A DNA stretch of 32,500 bases from Adiantum capillus-veneris (GCA_014529385.2 CM043959.1:59121253-59153752), one strand, 5' to 3'. Shown: positions 21,853 to 31,709, counted from the first letter of the stretch. Numbers and translations are program-made. The notes: generated from the sequence alone by a model not told the origin.

Positions 21853-22947
21853 GTGGTTCCTATGCCAAAGATGCCGGCTAGAGTGGTTCCAATTGTGGAG
21901 GATGTGCAGCTGGTTCCAGAGTGGACAAAGGATGTACTACCTAGTTCGAGTGCAGCTGTTGTAACTCCATTCGAGTGTGGTAAAGACCAAAGAGTGAGGT
22001 TTGCAGACAAGGTCAAAGCGGTGAAGCTAGAGGAGATTCCCGAGCTAGAGACCGAGGAAGATATTGGGTTGAGTGATAGTAGCTCTATGGACGTAGATAC
22101 AAGCTGAGAGACCGAGTCATCTCAATCCAAGTATGATAAGTTCAATCTCTTACATGTGAGTGGAGAGTCAATAAATATGTGCGAGGAGCAGTATGAAGTG
22201 CAAGCCGAGGTGCCTGGTGGAAACCAAGTGGAGCGGTCTAGGCCTACAAGGGATGAAGTGTAGGTAAAACTGGTGTGCAGTGATGTGTTAATGGCCATGT
22301 TGGTGAAGGTAGCGATGCAATGTGCAATAGTGGTACAAGAGGTTCAAAGTTTTGTAAAGAGGGATAGAGCAGTCGTGCGCATGGAAGAAGACGAGGATGA
22401 TGCGGTAGAGAACGAGTTTATCTCTTGCTTGGTGGAGCGTGATGTAGCGGTAGAAGAGCAGGTAATTGCAACCGACAAGCAAGTAGTGCTTATCGACCTT
22501 GAAGGGCCAGACGAATAGGAGCTTGATGATGCTGGGATTGAATGCAAGGCAGGTGAGAAGGGTAGTGCGGAGTCAAAGATAGAGGTGCTTCCTATGCAGT
22601 CAGTGCACTCTACGACCAATGATATGAATTCCAAGGCGGTGCCCAAGCTTTCTAAGGAGCTTTGTGAGTGGTGGTTGAAAGGGATGCTGATAAAAGTAGC
22701 TGTGCAGTGGGTCGTTGATCAGGTACAAGATCTGCTAGATGAGGACCTAACTTTACATGGACGGGATGGTGGGTCAGGTATGTTAGGTCTATTCGATGTG
22801 AGGGATGGTGCAAATATGTCCTTGACTGGTGAGCACGATGTTGCTCTATTTGGTGTTCTTGGAGGTGCTTTGTTGCAAGTGGGCAGTTTGCCAAGGAGTG
22901 CTTGGAGTGGTAGAAGTATGATGCTGGCAGTTTGGTTATGCAATTGA
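21853..22947 (+). pseudogene. Unrecognised reading frame of the pol-less retroelement, copy 1
   Basis: One continuous frame is broken by TGA 22105-22107, TAG 22261-22263 and TAG 22516-22518. The first two stops are also present in copy 2; the third is GAG there. The peptide is acidic (MEEDEDDAVENEF, ELETEEDIGLSD), with a more hydrophobic helical part (LIKVAVQWVVDQVQDLLDED) and a C-terminal GALLQVG region, ending at 22947. No known domain is recognised. Its position after gag would suit a protease or structural region, but no DSG or zinc motif is visible. Confidence 0.5.
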
Positions 22948-23214
22948 TTATGTGCCTTGGTGTGGCACTATGCAAAGGTGTTGCAGGTGGATGGAGGAGA
23001 CCAATGCAAGGTGTTTGACCCAGGTGGCTGATGACCGGTAAAGCAGGGGGTTGGGCAACCCACATGAACAATAGAAGCGGGTAGCAGGTGCTAGTTGTGT
23101 ATATATGCTAGGTGCTTTGCGGTGTATAGAGAGTGTGTTTGGTGTGCATTTTTTTAGTGCAATAAGCCCATGTGTGGTTGAACATAAACGTTCAACGTGG
23201 GGGTGGGCAATGAT
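22948..23214 (+). other. Spacer between the reading frame and the 3' internal segment
   Basis: No reading frame or motif is recognised. It is missing from copy 2, which is cut at 29472 by the DNA transposon. Confidence 0.4.
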
Positions 23215-23872
23215 GGTGCAACCAAAGTTGGTCCAAGATGGAAAGTGGTCTATGCTAAGCAAAGGCTATAGGCAGGTGCAAAGTAGAAGGCTACTGTAGG
23301 TATGGAGTCCCTGGGCAGCCAAAAGGTAGCAGAAGTGTATGCTCGATGTGGTTTTTTTTTTTGCCAAAAGAGCTAAAGGATGGTCTAGATGGGATGACAG
23401 ATGAAGGTGCCCAAAGAGCCAAGTCAATACTCTAAAATATAGTGTTCAATGTGCTCTAGAAGCGAGTTCAGACAGCTTGTCAAACGGAGCCTCGATGCTC
23501 AAGATACTAAGGTTTAAAGTTAGAAGGTTTAGCAGATCCCCAATGGGCAGAGCAGCTAGGGACAGGTGGCCTAGGCTGATGTTAGTGGATGCATGTGTAG
23601 AACTTGAATTATGGAGTATGCTTGTTTTCTCGGATTGCAGATCGAAGCTCTAGAGAGTAAGTTATGGTCATCATAAGTTTTTCAAAGGCTGGGTTTGTGC
23701 CCACTTGCCCACATTGGAAGTTGGGACATCTGGCATCTTTTTGACCTTGACAAGGTTCTGAAAGGTGGAGGACATCATGTGGGGATAGCACATATCGTTG
23801 GTTAGTCCATCGGATGCTCGATCGGCGGGATATAGCAAGATGAAGTCGAAAGCTAGTGTCTAGGAGGGGATT
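23215..23872 (+). repeat. 3' internal segment, second copy
   Basis: A direct repeat of 19661-20315. Similarity stops right after AGGAGGGGATTG, the expected start of the 3' LTR. From 23873 the sequence is instead minus-strand Ty3/gypsy pol. Confidence 0.7.
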
Positions 23873-26610
23873 GGTTCTATATTAGTTGGTCCAGTCTATC
23901 ATACAACTCAATCCCCATCCATCCTAAGTCTTGTGCTATGCCTAGTGTAGGAATCAAGAACTCAACATGCAATATGGCATTTATTTTGAACACTAAATTG
24001 AAAGATGTTCTGTTCTGTGGAATATACCCATAAAGTTGAATGTAGTTTATGATCCCATTCCGTTCTAGATTCATTCACAATTTTTGTGAGCATTGTGCAT
24101 AGATTATTTTTTGTGCTCTCGGCTTGCTCGTTTGCTTAAGGGTGGTATGTAGCTGATTTAGAATGAAACACCATAAAGTCATGCAGCAGATAATCAATCA
24201 TGTCATTGAGGACATGAGTTCCTCGATTGCTCACGATTTCAATTGGAAGGCCATATCTCGTAAAAATGTTCTCATACAAGAACTGCGTTATGGTTCTAGC
24301 ATCATTCATTAGTGTTTCCATGGCCTCTACCCATTTGGTTAGATAATATGTGGCCACTATAATGTATTGAGCATGAGTTAGATATGGCGGTGGCAAGATA
24401 GGCCCAACAAAGTCTATTCCCCATTTGGCAAAATCTTGTGCTTCTATCATTGGTCTTAGCGGCATTTCATCACGTCGCATTGGTACTTTCGTGTGTTGGC
24501 AAGTATCACAACATTTCACATAGTTCTATGTATCCATTAACAGAGTAGGCCACCATATTCCTGCAAGGAGTATTGCTTTTGCGGTTTTGTCAGCCAAAAA
24601 GTATCCTCCGGCTGGATTGACATGCGCTTGTTCAAGTATCCAAAGGTATTCATGCTTTGCTACACAAATTCTCAAATAATCATCTATCCCTCTTCGATAA
24701 AGGTGATTTTCTAAAATAACATAGTTTTTTGCTTCTTATTGGATCGAGCATCTTCTCAACTTTGTTGGCATATCTCCTTGCTCTATATAATCCACAATTT
24801 ACTTTCTCCACTTGGGTGATTCTGCTATCCTGAATAGTGTAGCATGCTCTATTGGCTTCCAGATTGCACAAGCATCACATGAACTAACATAGTCGTGGAT
24901 GCTTTTCTGCATGTGGGGCCAATACATCCCAAGTAGCATCAGTCTCTCGTATGTTTGTGTTTTGGCATTGTGAATACCCGTAGTTTGTACATGAGCTTGC
25001 TTTAGATACATTTCTTTCTCGGATGGCTCAATCCATAACCTAAGTATGCCGTTGTTTCCTTGCTTATATAACCGTTTGTCTATGAACACTAAGGAATGAG
25101 ATTGTTCAATGATTGATGGTTGTTGTTCAATTTGTAGATTACCAATGGTGAGTAGTGGTATAACATGTTTTCTCCGCCTTGGTAGCATCTGGATATTGAA
25201 CTCGGGCAAATCATCTTCAATCCCTAAAGGTGCTTTCCCGTGTATCAGTTTCAATTAATGGTTTGCAATCTGATGTGTAGTCTCTTTCCTGACCACTACA
25301 ATGAAATCAAATTCCAACAATATTATGAACCATCAAACTATGCAGCCCGTATTGTATGGTTTGTTCATGAAGTACAATAACACATGATGATCCACAAAGA
25401 ATAGGAACTTGTTTGCGAGAAAGAAATGTCTAAATTTTTTTATAGAATAGATCATTCCCAATCCCTCTTTTTGTGTTTGCGTAATTTCACTCCGCACTAT
25501 TGAGCTGTTTACTGGAGAAACATATTGAAAATTCCATTTTGTTTTCTCCAGGTTGAGCCAACATACATCCAATAGCGTAAGTCGATACATCGACATGGAC
25601 GTGAAAAATCTTGTTCTAGTCAAGAGCTTTCAAAATTGGAGCATAAATATGTCTCTGTTTCAATTGTTAAGACCCTTTCTCACATTCCTCATTCCATTCA
25701 AAATTAGTGATGAGTGCATAGAGAGGTTTTGCAACAATCGCATACATGTAAATAAATCTTTTTTAATAGCCACAATGGTCCATAAATCTTGTACCTCTCT
25801 AAGTTTGGTGGGTGTTGGAAGAGCAACAATCACTTGTATCTTCTCAAGGTCAATAGAAATGCCATTTTTGGACACAATATACCCCAGAATCTTGCCTTGT
25901 CTTACCATGAAAACACATTTCTTAGGGCTTAGGCAAATACGATACATTTTGTATCTCTCAAAGACCTTCTTTAAGTGTTCTACATGTTCATTTCTATGGA
26001 GAATGCACACACAGGTCATCCATATAAATCTCTAAGAATTGTCTTAGATACTCCTTGAATGCATGACTCATTATCCTTTGGCATGTGGTAGGTACATTGG
26101 TTAGACCTAATGGCATCACTCAAATTTTGTGTTGATCCTCGAGCTTAATTGTGAGCTAGTTATAGCCCAAAAAGTCATCGAGAAATTTGTAGTCTTCTTT
26201 TCCAGCAGCTCTTTCAATCACATGGTTTGTGATGGGCAAGGTGTAGTTGTCTCTGATCGTAGTAGAATTCACCTATTTGATATTTACGCACACTCGTAAT
26301 CTATCATTCTATTTGGGCACCACTACAATTGGTGACACCCACTCCGTGTGTTCTATCATATAGATAAACTCTATCTGTTTAAGTTTGTCTATCTCTTCTT
26401 TGATTTTTCTTGCAAATATTTTATTAAAGGTATAGGGATGATGTTGGCATGGTGTAACATCGTTCTTGAGGGGTATCATGTGTTGGCATATGCTCAGTTC
26501 TACCCCCTTAAGATCTTTATACGACCAGGAAAACACATCTCTATATTGCTTGAAGGTAGCTATCAATAGTTTGAAGCAGGAGGGTAATGTTGTGTGCTAG
26601 TCTCCACCTA
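23873..26610 (-). pseudogene. Ty3/gypsy pol fragment: RT, RNase H, integrase
   Basis: On the minus strand, RT begins near 26600 (QYRDVFSWSYKDLKGVE, then EHTEWVSPIVVVPK). It continues with the intact catalytic block FLEIYMDDLCVHS near 26030 and KKCVFMVRQGKILGYIVSKN. RNase H follows (EGLGMIYSIKKFRHFFLANK in 25623-25333). Two successive HHCC-type blocks follow (ending SSCDACAIWKP near 24840 and KCCDTCQHTKVPMRR near 24500), then the integrase core with WGIDFVGPILPP and IVSNRGTHVLND. There the second catalytic Asp reads Asn. The third block NEQAESTKN is present after a TAA (24135 region). The end of the integrase reaches 23877. LTRs, gag and protease are absent. Many stops and frameshifts are present. 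Confidence 0.8.
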
Positions 26611-27215
26611 ACCATGCTATCTTATAGCCTCCCCCTAGCATACACATTGTTCGATCGTGTTGGTGGCCGCCATGTGTACAAGTGGTGGGTTAGCCCATTT
26701 CAAGGCCAGGCTAGTCCAAATGTGGCCCAAGAGCAAAGGAATCCAAGGGAGTAGTCCGGGAAAAAGGCTAGGGTAAAGAGGACCAAGCAAGGGCAAATTC
26801 AAAAGTGAGCCAAAGGAGAGTACAAGGTTGGTCCTTCCAGAGGGTGAAAAATAGAGGAAAAGAGAAAAAATAAAAAATTCCTAGGGGCAATAGTGACGTC
26901 GCTAATAACCCCCCCCCCCCCCCGCCCCCCTTCAAGTGCAAGAGAGCAAAGAGAGCAAATGAAGCCAAAGGCGGATACGTCCTCCCAGAGTTACCAAATG
27001 TAGATGGAAAGTGGACCAATCAGAGACTAGATGCCCAAATTGGAAGGGGCACCCCTATATAAACCATTTTTGAGCAATTTTTCATGCTTTTTGCCAGAGA
27101 AGGCTTCTTAAGGAGGGCCTTGAGCTATTGAGCCTACAAAGAGCCAAGATAGAGAGTGTGTGTGAGTTCTTGGGTTGGCTTTTTTGTGCAGAGGTGTGTG
27201 CCTGCAAAGCCCCAA
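26611..27215 (+). other. Promoter-like region upstream of retroelement copy 2
   Basis: There is no gene here. A CCAAT box at 27016-27020 is followed 36 bp later by a TATATAAA box at 27056-27063, a layout typical of an LTR U3 promoter reading rightward. A poly-C run (26909-26923, then six more C after one G) lies upstream. The region does not match the sequence before the equivalent point of copy 1. Confidence 0.45.
27056..27063 (+). promoter_or_regulatory. TATA box
   Basis: TATATAAA, with CCAAT 36 bp upstream (27016-27020). Transcription would be expected to start near 27090 and read into retroelement copy 2. Confidence 0.55.
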
Positions 27216-29472
27216 GTGAGTGTTTTCTTGCCCGACGACCATGTTGGTGCGTTGTTTGATGTAGATGAGTTGTAAACAGTGTTTGAGCAGAGGTGAAGCC
27301 TTTCTCTTGTTGTCGTTCCCCTTCCCCCCCTTCTCTTTCTCCTGCTCTGGTGTTTCCCCTCAGTGATATTAGTGTGGGAGTGTGTGCCCCCTCGGACCGT
27401 TGGTGTTTTGTGTGAGAGAGTGAGATTGAGCGACTCTGTGTGTGTGTGTGTAAGGGTGAAGATAGACCATGGTAGTAGGTGTGCTTTGTGTGGTGGATTT
27501 GTGGAGTGTGTCAGCAGTGTAAATTGAGCAGGTGGTGGTCTGCTTGTGTGTAGTGTGTTTTTGAAGGTGTTTTTTGAGAGGATAGGGATGTCATGGATAC
27601 CCTGAGCTATAGAGAGGCCCTTGTGTTAGTGCCGGGTGTGTTCCCCCATTCCCCCTCTCCATCTTCTAGTGCCCCCATTGACGAGTGTGCTGATGCTCCT
27701 AGTTAAAGTCGAAGCAGTGATTTTGGTGATGCCAAAGGTGCAGCCTTTGAATAGCAAGTGCTTCTAGTGATGACTTGGGCGGATTTCCCATTTTCATTGG
27801 AATCAAAGATGCGGGAACTTGGCTCCAAGTTCGTGTTGGAAAGCAGTCTATCGAGAGAAGATGGTGTGGTACAGGTGTTCCCGCTCCTGGTTCATGGTAA
27901 AGTGAGGCTATGGTTTGATGGTCTGTGTGAAGAAGAAAACGTAGATTGCGAAGCCCTAGAGGTGGCGTTTTGAAGAAGATTTGTTGTGGATGCGTAGCTG
28001 GATGAAGTAAAGCGGAAGCTGGATGGGTTGAGCTTGGAGGGTGATTTTCAAGCGTTCGAGTGAGATTTCTAAGCCCTTTGGGTGAAATTGATTAAGATAA
28101 CTGCTACAAAAAATGCCAATTTTTTAAAGTTGAGTAAATTCATGGACTGCCTACATGAGGAGGTGTGAGATAAGGTGGAGTTAGATGGCCCGGTGTCGTA
28201 TGAAGAGGCAGTAGCTCGAGCGCAAGGGCGGACCAAAAAGATTTTGAAGAAGCATGACGCTAGGAGGTGTTTGCAAGGTACGGTGATGCCAAAGCAGTGT
28301 AATACGGTGGTAGCCAAGCCACAGGCGGTACAAGAGAAGTGCAAGTGCAAGAAGCACCAAGGATTCTTTGGCTACAAAGAGACAGAGTGGTTCCTATGCC
28401 GAAGATGCCGGCTAGAGTGGTTCCAATTGTGGAGGATGTGCAGCTAGTTCCAGAGTGGACAAAGGATGTACTTCCTAGTTCAAGTGCAGTTTTTGTAACT
28501 CCATTCAAGTGTGGTAAAGACCAAAGAGTGAGGTTTGCAGACAAGGTCAAAGCGGTGAAGCTAGAGGAGATTCCCGAGCTAGAGATCGAGGAAGATATTG
28601 GGTTGAGTGATAGTAGCTCTATGGACGTAGATACAAGCTGAGAGACCGAGTCGTCTCAATCCAAGTATGATAAGTTCAATCTCTTACATGTGAGTGGAGA
28701 GTCAATAAATATGTGCGAGGAGCAGTATGAAGTGCAAGCCGAGGTGCCTGGTGGAAACCAAGTGGAGCGGTCTAGGCCTACAAGGGATGAAGTGTAGGTA
28801 AAACTGGTGTGCAGTGATGTGTTAATGGACATGTTGGTGAAGGTAGCGATGCAATGTGCAATAGTGGTACAAGAGGTTCAAAGTTTTGTAAAGAGGGATA
28901 GAGCAGTCGTGCGCATGGAAGAAGACGAGGATGATGCGGTAGAGAACGATTTTATCTCTTGCTTGGTGGAGCGTGATGTAGCGGTAGAAGAGCAGGTAAT
29001 TGCAACCGACAAGCAAGTGGTGCTTATCGACCTTGAAAGGCCAGACGAAGAGGAGCTCGATGATGCTGGGATTGAGTGCAAGGTAGGTGAGAAGGGTAGT
29101 GCGGAGTCAAAGATAGAGGTGCTTCCTATGCAGTCAGTTCACTCTACGATCGGTGATACAAATTCCAAGGCGGTGTCCAAGCTTTCTAAGGAGCTTTGTG
29201 AGTGGTGGTTGAAAGCAATGCTAATAAAAGCAGTTGTGCAGTGGGCCGTTGATCAGGTACAAGATCTGCTAGATGAGGACCTAGCTTTACATGGACGGGA
29301 GGGTGGGTCAGGCATGTTAGGTCTATTTGCTGTGAGGGATGGTGCAGATATGTCCTTGACTGGTGAGCACGATTTTGCTCTATTTGGTGTTCTTGGAAGT
29401 GCTTTGTTGCAAGTGGGGAGTTTTCCAAGGAGTGCTTGGAGTGGTAGAAGTATGATGCTGGCAGTTTGGTTA
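27216..29472 (+). mobile_element. Pol-less LTR-type retroelement, copy 2, truncated at 29472
   Basis: A direct copy of 20671 to about 22932 with few differences. It includes the GTGT-rich leader, the gag-like frame and the unrecognised frame. Similarity to copy 1 stops exactly at 29472 (GCAGTTTGGTTA shared, then TGCAAT in copy 1 but CATTAG here), where the 33-bp terminal repeat of the DNA transposon begins. Confidence 0.65.
27758..27973 (+). pseudogene. Gag-like fragment of the pol-less retroelement, copy 2
   Basis: It contains VVQVFPLLVHGKVRLWFDGL followed by CEEENVDCEALEVAF, then a stop, as in copy 1 (21234-21431). The next piece, in another frame (28175-28447), contains GPVSYEEAVARAQGRTKKIL and a Cys/His-rich stretch CKCKKHQGFFGYKETEW. 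That stretch could be a degenerate zinc motif, but copy 1 differs there by a frameshift. Confidence 0.6.
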
Positions 29473-29478
29473 CATTAG
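28339..29478 (+). pseudogene. Unrecognised reading frame of the pol-less retroelement, copy 2
   Basis: Same frame throughout, with TGA 28639-28641 and TAG 28795-28797, both shared with copy 1. The last 223 codons (28807-29478) are open, starting MCSDVLMDMLVKVAMQ. They include the acidic MEEDEDDAVENDF and the helical LIKAVVQWAVDQVQDLLDED. The final His and stop come from the first bases of the DNA transposon that interrupts it. No domain recognised. Confidence 0.5.
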
Positions 29479-29505
29479 GAAATTTCAGAGGTCATTTGGA
29501 GGGCC
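29473..29505 (+). repeat. Terminal inverted repeat, left end of element B
   Basis: Starts CATTAGGAAATTTCAGAGG and ends TTTGGAGGGCC. It matches the inverted 4918-4950 at 30 of 33 positions. Its outer border coincides with the point where retroelement copy 2 is interrupted. Confidence 0.7.
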
Positions 29506-29826
29506 ATATGAAGAGAGAGAAAAATAGAGCGCGTCCAATGAGCATGAAGGCTACGTTACGTAGGAAAGTACGTGGAAAGACTCAAAAAATAGGAAAATAG
29601 CATAAAACTTTCACGAATCTAGGATTGTAGCATAGTAATTTCCTTCCTTTTACCGAGCTTTTAGGTGCTTGCATGTGGTCCCACTTATGATATTCTCTTA
29701 TGGTCATTAACGTACTGGAGGGTGACCATTAAGCCCGCACAAGATATTGGAATTCTAAAACACTTTCCCTCCATTAGAATGCTTTCAAAGTGAATCTCCC
29801 TCCACTAAAGCTTTTCTCTGAGAGCT
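29506..29826 (+). other. Upstream region between terminal repeat and first gene
   Basis: 321 bp without a reading frame. It must hold the promoter of the gene at 29827, but no convincing TATA box was picked out. Confidence 0.4.
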
Positions 29827-31247
29827 ATGGCGTCCACGTCTTCTCGCCCAAGAGGCTCTAGGTGTTTACTGTCTCTCACACCAACAACCAACAACTGCAC
29901 TTTGCCTAGAAGGACAAGTAGTAGCATATCCTCAATTACAATACCTGCTTCAATAAGTGCAGAGAATCAATGGGTTGGACAAAGGATAAACAAAGGTTCA
30001 TGGGTCCTCATGCAACCAAGAAGACCCAAGAGGTCTAGTGGTATCAACGTTTACCGCTCAGCATGGAAGGCCAGAGTGTTGGATTTCAAAGTTGAAATCG
30101 GCAAAAGATGTGTAAAGGAAGTTCTTGTTCAGCATGTGTTTACCCATCCAGAGGTGATGGCAAACGGTGGAAATGTATCAGATATACATCAACCACGTTA
30201 CAATTGTAAGTACTCTTGACATGTGAACTTACTGATACTCTCATTATAACTTTTCTTATATATTTTGCAATGTTTCTCCCGCTTGTTATGAGCAATGTCT
30301 CCATTCTTCACAGCTCAATTACATTAGATTTGTCATTTTTACTTATTGATACTCTTAGTTTAACTCTTCTTATATATATTGCAGATGTTTATCCCTCTTC
30401 GTATGAGCAATGGGAGGCTGTGGAGTGCATAATAGGCCTCTTCCATGTTGTTCATGCCCACATTGGTTCTCTACAGTATTCAAGGAGGAGCAGCAAAAGA
30501 CTGGCTGATGAGGGAATATTTTTTTTTGACCACTTCTACCAACTCAGCTCAGGGAATAAGAATGGCATGTTGGTGAAAGTGCCTCTACCAACTGATTGGA
30601 ACACTGTGGACTAGCCAGTTCCCGAGGAAACAATGGTGGAGGCAATGCGAAGTAAGCTCTACAAGGATATACAAAGGTCTCTACGTAGCTCTATTCCTAC
30701 CAAACTGGTTAGAATTGCAAACTTCTGTCATGTTGCACTCTTCATAGAGCTGTTTCATAGCTACAACATCCGAGTTACAAAAACTATGTTCATGTGCAAG
30801 TCATTTCAGCAGTCATCCTGTGACAAACTTCTTGACAAAGGATGGTATGCAAAGGAAGAGATTGGTTTACGGTGCGAGGTCGCGCTTGATACTCTAGTTG
30901 TCAAGTACATGATTGCAAGCCAATCATTGTTACTCTCGTTTTGGTATATGCGATCACAAATGCTCAAGGGTAAGTACATTCCTATGGACCAGGTTTCTGC
31001 AGGTTTGGAAGATAATCCTGCTGTGGATGTGGAAGTGATTGATAAAGAGCATGGCCTACTATTGGTGGTTACAATAAGGGAGCTATGCGGTCTTCAGCAT
31101 TTGCGGCATGACATCATTGAAGAGTCAATGGACAAGGACCTATCAGATTTTTCCTTTTTCCTAGCTGGCCGTAAGGTGATGCGGCGAAGGGAAAAAGATG
31201 TTCTGTGCAAAGAGTTGGATGGTCAGGTTGAAGTAGTGTCAATGTAA
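29827..31247 (+). CDS. Unrecognised protein gene, two exons, one in-frame stop
   Basis: Exon 1 is 29827-30205, ending at GTAAGT. Exon 2 starts at 30385 after TATATTGCAG and ends with TAA at 31247. The junction is phase 1 and restores a Tyr codon. ATG at 29827 is the first Met, with G at +4. The product is about 413 residues, with an in-frame TAG at 30612-30614 (TVD then PVPEE) that would be CAG with one C-to-T change. The N-terminus is Ser/Thr/Arg-rich and disordered (MASTSSRPRGSRCLLSLTP). The rest looks globular, with YPSSYEQWEAVECIIGLFHV, FCHVALFIELFHSYNIRVTK and a Met-rich helical part. I recognise no family. It lies 321 bp inside the terminal repeat and may be a transposon-encoded accessory protein. 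Confidence 0.55.
30227..30412 (+). repeat. Duplicated intron end and splice acceptor
   Basis: 30227-30297 and 30341-30412 are imperfect direct copies (period about 114). Each covers the last part of the intron and the first 28 or so bases of exon 2. The downstream copy keeps TTGCAG before the exon. The upstream copy reads TTTGCAATG, having lost the acceptor G, so only the second can be used. Confidence 0.75.
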
Positions 31248-31369
31248 TAGATATTCTTGTGAACCCAAGTGTATACAAATGACTTTCAAGACATGAAGTT
31301 TATTGAGCTCATTTTTCAATTGTGCCCTGTGAAAAAGTGTGATTGAAATACATTTCTTTACCACGTCAA

Positions 31370-31372
31370 ATC

Positions 31373-31436
<64 letters not shown>

Positions 31437-31437
31437 A
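31370..31437 (+). repeat. (CT)n followed by (TA)n microsatellite
   Basis: About 24 CT units (one interruption) pass directly into about seven TA units. Confidence 0.9.
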
Positions 31438-31438
31438 G

Positions 31439-31677
31439 ACATTCTGATTCCATACTTACAGAAATTGTATCTCAGTCCATTGTTCACGGACGAGTTTGTA
31501 CTTTCTAATGAATTAAGATGACTCTTCTATCATGTCTTTGTCTTGTCTAACATATATATATATATATTAGACAAGACAAAGACATGATAGAAGAGTCATC
31601 TTAATTCATTAGAAAGTACAAACTCGTCCGTGAACAATGGACTGAGATACAATTTCTGTAAGTATGGAATCAGAATG

Positions 31678-31678
<1 letters not shown>
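31439..31678. repeat. Perfect 112-bp inverted repeat with a 16-base AT loop
   Basis: Arms 31439-31550 and 31567-31678 are exact reverse complements over all 112 bases. The 16-base centre is almost pure AT. A transcript through it would fold into a long uninterrupted duplex. A third, diverged copy of one arm lies at 31738-31825. Confidence 0.9.

Positions 31679-31709
<31 letters not shown>

Larger units (their letters stand above)
19661..23872 (+). mobile_element. Pol-less LTR-type retroelement, copy 1 with adjoining 3' segment
   Basis: The order on the plus strand is a 3' internal segment (19661-20313) ending in the purine tract AAGGAGGGGATTG, a probable LTR/leader (20314 to about 21180), a gag-like frame, an unknown frame (21853-22947), and a second copy of the 3' internal segment (23215-23872) ending in AGGAGGGGATTG. 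The repeated 3' segment and the second body at 27216-29472 show this is one family present in tandem, probably formed by LTR-LTR recombination. No RT, RNase H or integrase is found between gag and the purine tract, so it is non-autonomous. Confidence 0.55.

Noticed and set aside
22652-23071. 139-codon minus-strand frame
   Set aside because: It is antisense to the retroelement frame and not kept as a unit in copy 2.
4918-29505. The two 33-bp repeats as ends of one 24.5-kb element filling the middle
   Set aside because: Retroelement frames break at the middle-facing sides of the repeats (4951 and 29472), and the nearby genes lie on the outer sides, so the inserted DNA is outside.
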